This document shows, in pieces, positions 61,922 through 64,000 of a DNA stretch of 64,000 bases. The notes beneath the pieces are model-generated. The model was not told the origin of the DNA. It saw only the letters and a program-made list of their open reading frames with translations, and made no database searches. Location: the NCBI RefSeq assembly GCF_900218035.1, contig NZ_OBMR01000002.1:342589-406588 (forward strand). Reading direction: 5' to 3'. Position 1 is the first letter of the stretch; the number at the start of each line of letters is the position of its first letter. Made by a program: the position numbers and the translations under genes. The stretch is from Pseudobutyrivibrio ruminis DSM 9787. Lineage in GTDB: Bacteria > Bacillota > Clostridia > Lachnospirales > Lachnospiraceae.

Positions 61922-63661
61922 ATGAAAAAGAACAAGAAATTGGTGCGCCAGGTATTATTATTGGCTTCTGCGTTAGCATTGCTTATGGCCACAACAATAG
62001 CTATTATCGGAATCTCTTTCGTCAAGAAAGCATATTATGACTCTTTCGAGGAAGAACTTCATGCATCTGCAGTATTCCTTATGGATGCAATGGATCACGA
62101 ATGGAAGGGTGATTGGTCAGTTGCTTCAAACGGAACTATTCTAAAAGCAAATTTTGCTGTTCACGATGATTTTCAAGAGCAGCTTGACAATTTACATGAA
62201 CAAACAGGTATGGACTTTACAGTCTTCTACGGAGATACCCGTTATATCACTTCCCTTGTTGATTCTGAGACTGGTGAGCGTATGGAAGGAACAAAAGCCT
62301 CAGATGTTGTAGTGGAAAAAGTTCTCACAAATGGAGAAGAATATCTTGCAACAAACTTTACTATAGATGGTAATGAGGGAAAATGGTACGCATACTACTT
62401 ACCTCTCACAAATTCTGATGGTTCAGTTGTTGGTATGGTATTTGCCGGAAGACAAAACGAATCTGTAGAATCTGCTTTATGGCACGCTCGTTTCATAATC
62501 ATGGGCGTATATGTATTCTTCTTCTTCCTTAACCTTTCAATTGGAACATGGTTAGTACATAGATCAACAAAGGCTATTCAGGATATTGTTGATGGTTTGA
62601 AGAAGCTTGAAGACGGTGAGCTTTCATTCTACATAGATAACCAGACATTTGACAGAACTGATGAAATTGGTGTTATCGCTGAAAGTTCTGCTGAGCTTCG
62701 CGATAAGCTTACAGATGTTATTCAGACAACTCTTGATCTTTCAGAAGAAGTTACAAAATCTGGAGAAAACCTTGCAACATCAGCTGATACTGCCCTTCAT
62801 GTAGCAGATCAGGTTGCAAACGCTGTAGAAGATATCAGCAAGGGCGCCGTTGCTCAGGCTGAAAACGTTGAAAACTCATTATCAAACACTACAGAAATGG
62901 GCGAAAGCATTGATGATATCACTTCAAGTGTTAAGGAGCTTTCAAAGGCTGCAACAGAAATGCTTGAAGATGCAAACCACACTGTTGATGCAATCAACGA
63001 GCTTATGCTTCAGAACGAACAGGTTATGGTAGCCATGACAGAGATTCACAGCCAGATTCAGGCTACAAACGATGCTGTTAAAAACATCGCTGATGCTTCA
63101 AGTGCTATTACATCTATTTCAGAGCAGACTAATCTTCTCTCTCTTAACGCTTCTATCGAGGCTGCCAGAGCTGGTGAATACGGTAGAGGATTTGCCGTTG
63201 TTGCTTCTGAAATTGGTTCCCTGGCTATCCAGTCAAAGGATGCAGCTGTTTCAATTAATGGAATCGTAGATAAGCTTGTAGAAGAATCACAGATGAGTGT
63301 TGATACAATCGAAAAGCTTAACGTAGCATTCAACAAGCAAAACGCTCAGCTTAACAGCACAAAGACAGATATGGACGGTGTTGTTAGCAACGTAAACAGC
63401 GTCGATATTAGTACAAAGACAATTGCTGATAAGGTTGAACTTCTCAACAGCCTTAAGGCAAGCTTCAACGATATTATTTCAGAGCTCTCTGCTATTTCTC
63501 AGCAGAATGCAGCATCTTCACAGGAGACTACTGCTTCTATGGAAGAGCTCAACACAACATTTGCTATGATTAACGAAGCTGCTGGCGAGCTCAAGGAACT
63601 TGCCGTAAGCCTGAACGATAAGATGAACTACTTCAATATAGACAATACCGTCATAGAGTAA
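61922..63661 (+). CDS. Methyl-accepting chemotaxis protein
   Basis: A protein of 579 aa from ATG at 61922 (GGAAAGGTTTAAC before it; an upstream TTG lies before the ribosome site). Membrane segments near 10-32 and 186-208 flank a Cache-like sensor domain; HAMP follows, then the signalling tip [19 protein letters not shown]. It sends a ligand signal to CheA. It has no CheR-binding tail at the end. c-di-GMP control through the riboswitch links it to the GGDEF/EAL genes of the window. Confidence 0.95.
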   Translation: MKKNKKLVRQVLLLASALALLMATTIAIIGISFVKKAYYDSFEEELHASAVFLMDAMDHEWKGDWSVASNGTILKANFAVHDDFQEQLDNLHEQTGMDFTVFYGDTRYITSLVDSETGERMEGTKASDVVVEKVLTNGEEYLATNFTIDGNEGKWYAYYLPLTNSDGSVVGMVFAGRQNESVESALWHARFIIMGVYVFFFFLNLSIGTWLVHRSTKAIQDIVDGLKKLEDGELSFYIDNQTFDRTDEIGVIAESSAELRDKLTDVIQTTLDLSEEVTKSGENLATSADTALHVADQVANAVEDISKGAVAQAENVENSLSNTTEMGESIDDITSSVKELSKAATEMLEDANHTVDAINELMLQNEQVMVAMTEIHSQIQATNDAVKNIADASSAITSISEQTNLLSLNASIEAARAGEYGRGFAVVASEIGSLAIQSKDAAVSINGIVDKLVEESQMSVDTIEKLNVAFNKQNAQLNSTKTDMDGVVSNVNSVDISTKTIADKVELLNSLKASFNDIISELSAISQQNAASSQETTASMEELNTTFAMINEAAGELKELAVSLNDKMNYFNIDNTVIE

Positions 63662-63687
63662 ATAAAAAAAGAACCAGTAACTTGATA

Positions 63688-64000
63688 TGTACCCAGAATC
63701 CTGGACACATATTTATGAACTAGGCTAAACACATGGATGCTACCCTGTATTGTACAGGTGGCATCCATTTTGTTTTTGCCTGAATTCTTTTGTTATTATA
63801 GTAATCTATATATTCTTCAACTGCTTTTGAGAATTCTTCAAAAGAAGAATAATCTTTCTCATAGCCATAATACATCTCATTTTTTAATCTTCCAAAGAAT
63901 GTCTCCATAATACAATTATCATAGCAGTTACCTTTACGAGACATGGATTGGATAATACCATGCTCCTTTAAAGCAGTTCTATAGTAAGTATGTTGATACT
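63688..64000. mobile_element. IS3-family insertion sequence, right edge open
   Basis: The probable end starts TGTACCCAGAATCCTGGACA at 63688, 27 nt after the MCP stop. Only the transposase C-terminal end lies in the window. The other end and any target duplication are outside it. The insertion may have removed the normal MCP terminator. Confidence 0.8.
63720..64000 (-). CDS. IS3-family transposase OrfB, partial
   Basis: The frame is open to the window edge: YQHTYYRTALKEHGIIQSMSR then GNCYDNCIMETFFGRLKNEM, an rve integrase core of the IS3/IS150 type (with the catalytic Glu in METFF). The ATG at 63944 is internal, not the start. C-terminal end LA at 63720. Confidence 0.9.
   Translation of the reverse strand, partial: YQHTYYRTALKEHGIIQSMSRKGNCYDNCIMETFFGRLKNEMYYGYEKDYSSFEEFSKAVEEYIDYYNNKRIQAKTKWMPPVQYRVASMCLA

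Overview
The window looks like a piece of chromosome from a low-G+C member of the Lachnospiraceae (Butyrivibrio/Pseudobutyrivibrio type). Reasons, as inference: AT-rich sequence; RNase Y; a Gram-positive LexA box (GAAC-N4-GTTC) in front of recA; intrinsic terminators after most genes; a clostridial-style cyclic-di-GMP-I riboswitch; several membrane protein families typical of the group. No single marker fixes the genus.

Layout. 1-14 kb is an accessory, defence-like region almost wholly on the minus strand. It holds a UvrD/HelD-like helicase cut by the left edge, a Hachiman anti-phage pair (hamA, hamB) with a third DUF3800 gene, an HNH protein with a MazG-like pyrophosphohydrolase, a nuclease-helicase of the DUF2075 type, a lipoprotein, a PBECR-type nuclease-like gene, a free-standing structured RNA and a NERD-domain protein. 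14-22 kb carries an aldehyde dehydrogenase, small membrane proteins (one split by a frameshift), a glutaredoxin-like protein, and a five-gene minus-strand run (GNAT, two ABC-2 permeases, ABC ATPase, GNAT). 22-27 kb is a plus-strand four-gene run (EAL protein, unknown, DUF2974 hydrolase, GTPase). 27-34 kb has a PBECR4-like gene, metA and two tandem membrane GGDEF proteins. 33-62 kb is mostly core: ligA, an rluF-like gene, tRNA-Arg, aroE and a DAHP synthase gene, rny, recX, recA, prfC, rpsU, alaS, a cobD-like gene, ogg, a lipid-kinase-like gene and a CLC transporter. The right end is a chemoreceptor behind a c-di-GMP riboswitch, followed by an IS3-family element that runs off the window.

Cyclic-di-GMP signalling recurs: one probable phosphodiesterase, two probable cyclases and one c-di-GMP riboswitch on a chemoreceptor.

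The least explained signals are not protein genes. Two intergenic regions (17973-18240 and 28668-28947) hold arrays of short inverted half-sites. The half-site words differ (TACAGT; ATGCAKCC) but the arrangement is the same: units of 37-39 nt, half-site starts 30-33 bp apart, and one 22-bp step in each array, so all sites fall on about one face of the helix. There are also two candidate free-standing RNAs with their own promoters and terminators. One, at 13016-13180, has a 13-bp closing helix around three hairpins and a perfect 6-nt loop-loop match. The other, at 42915-43056, shows the same 14-nt C-rich loop on two unrelated stems. A 135-nt imperfect palindrome lies between alaS and rpsU.
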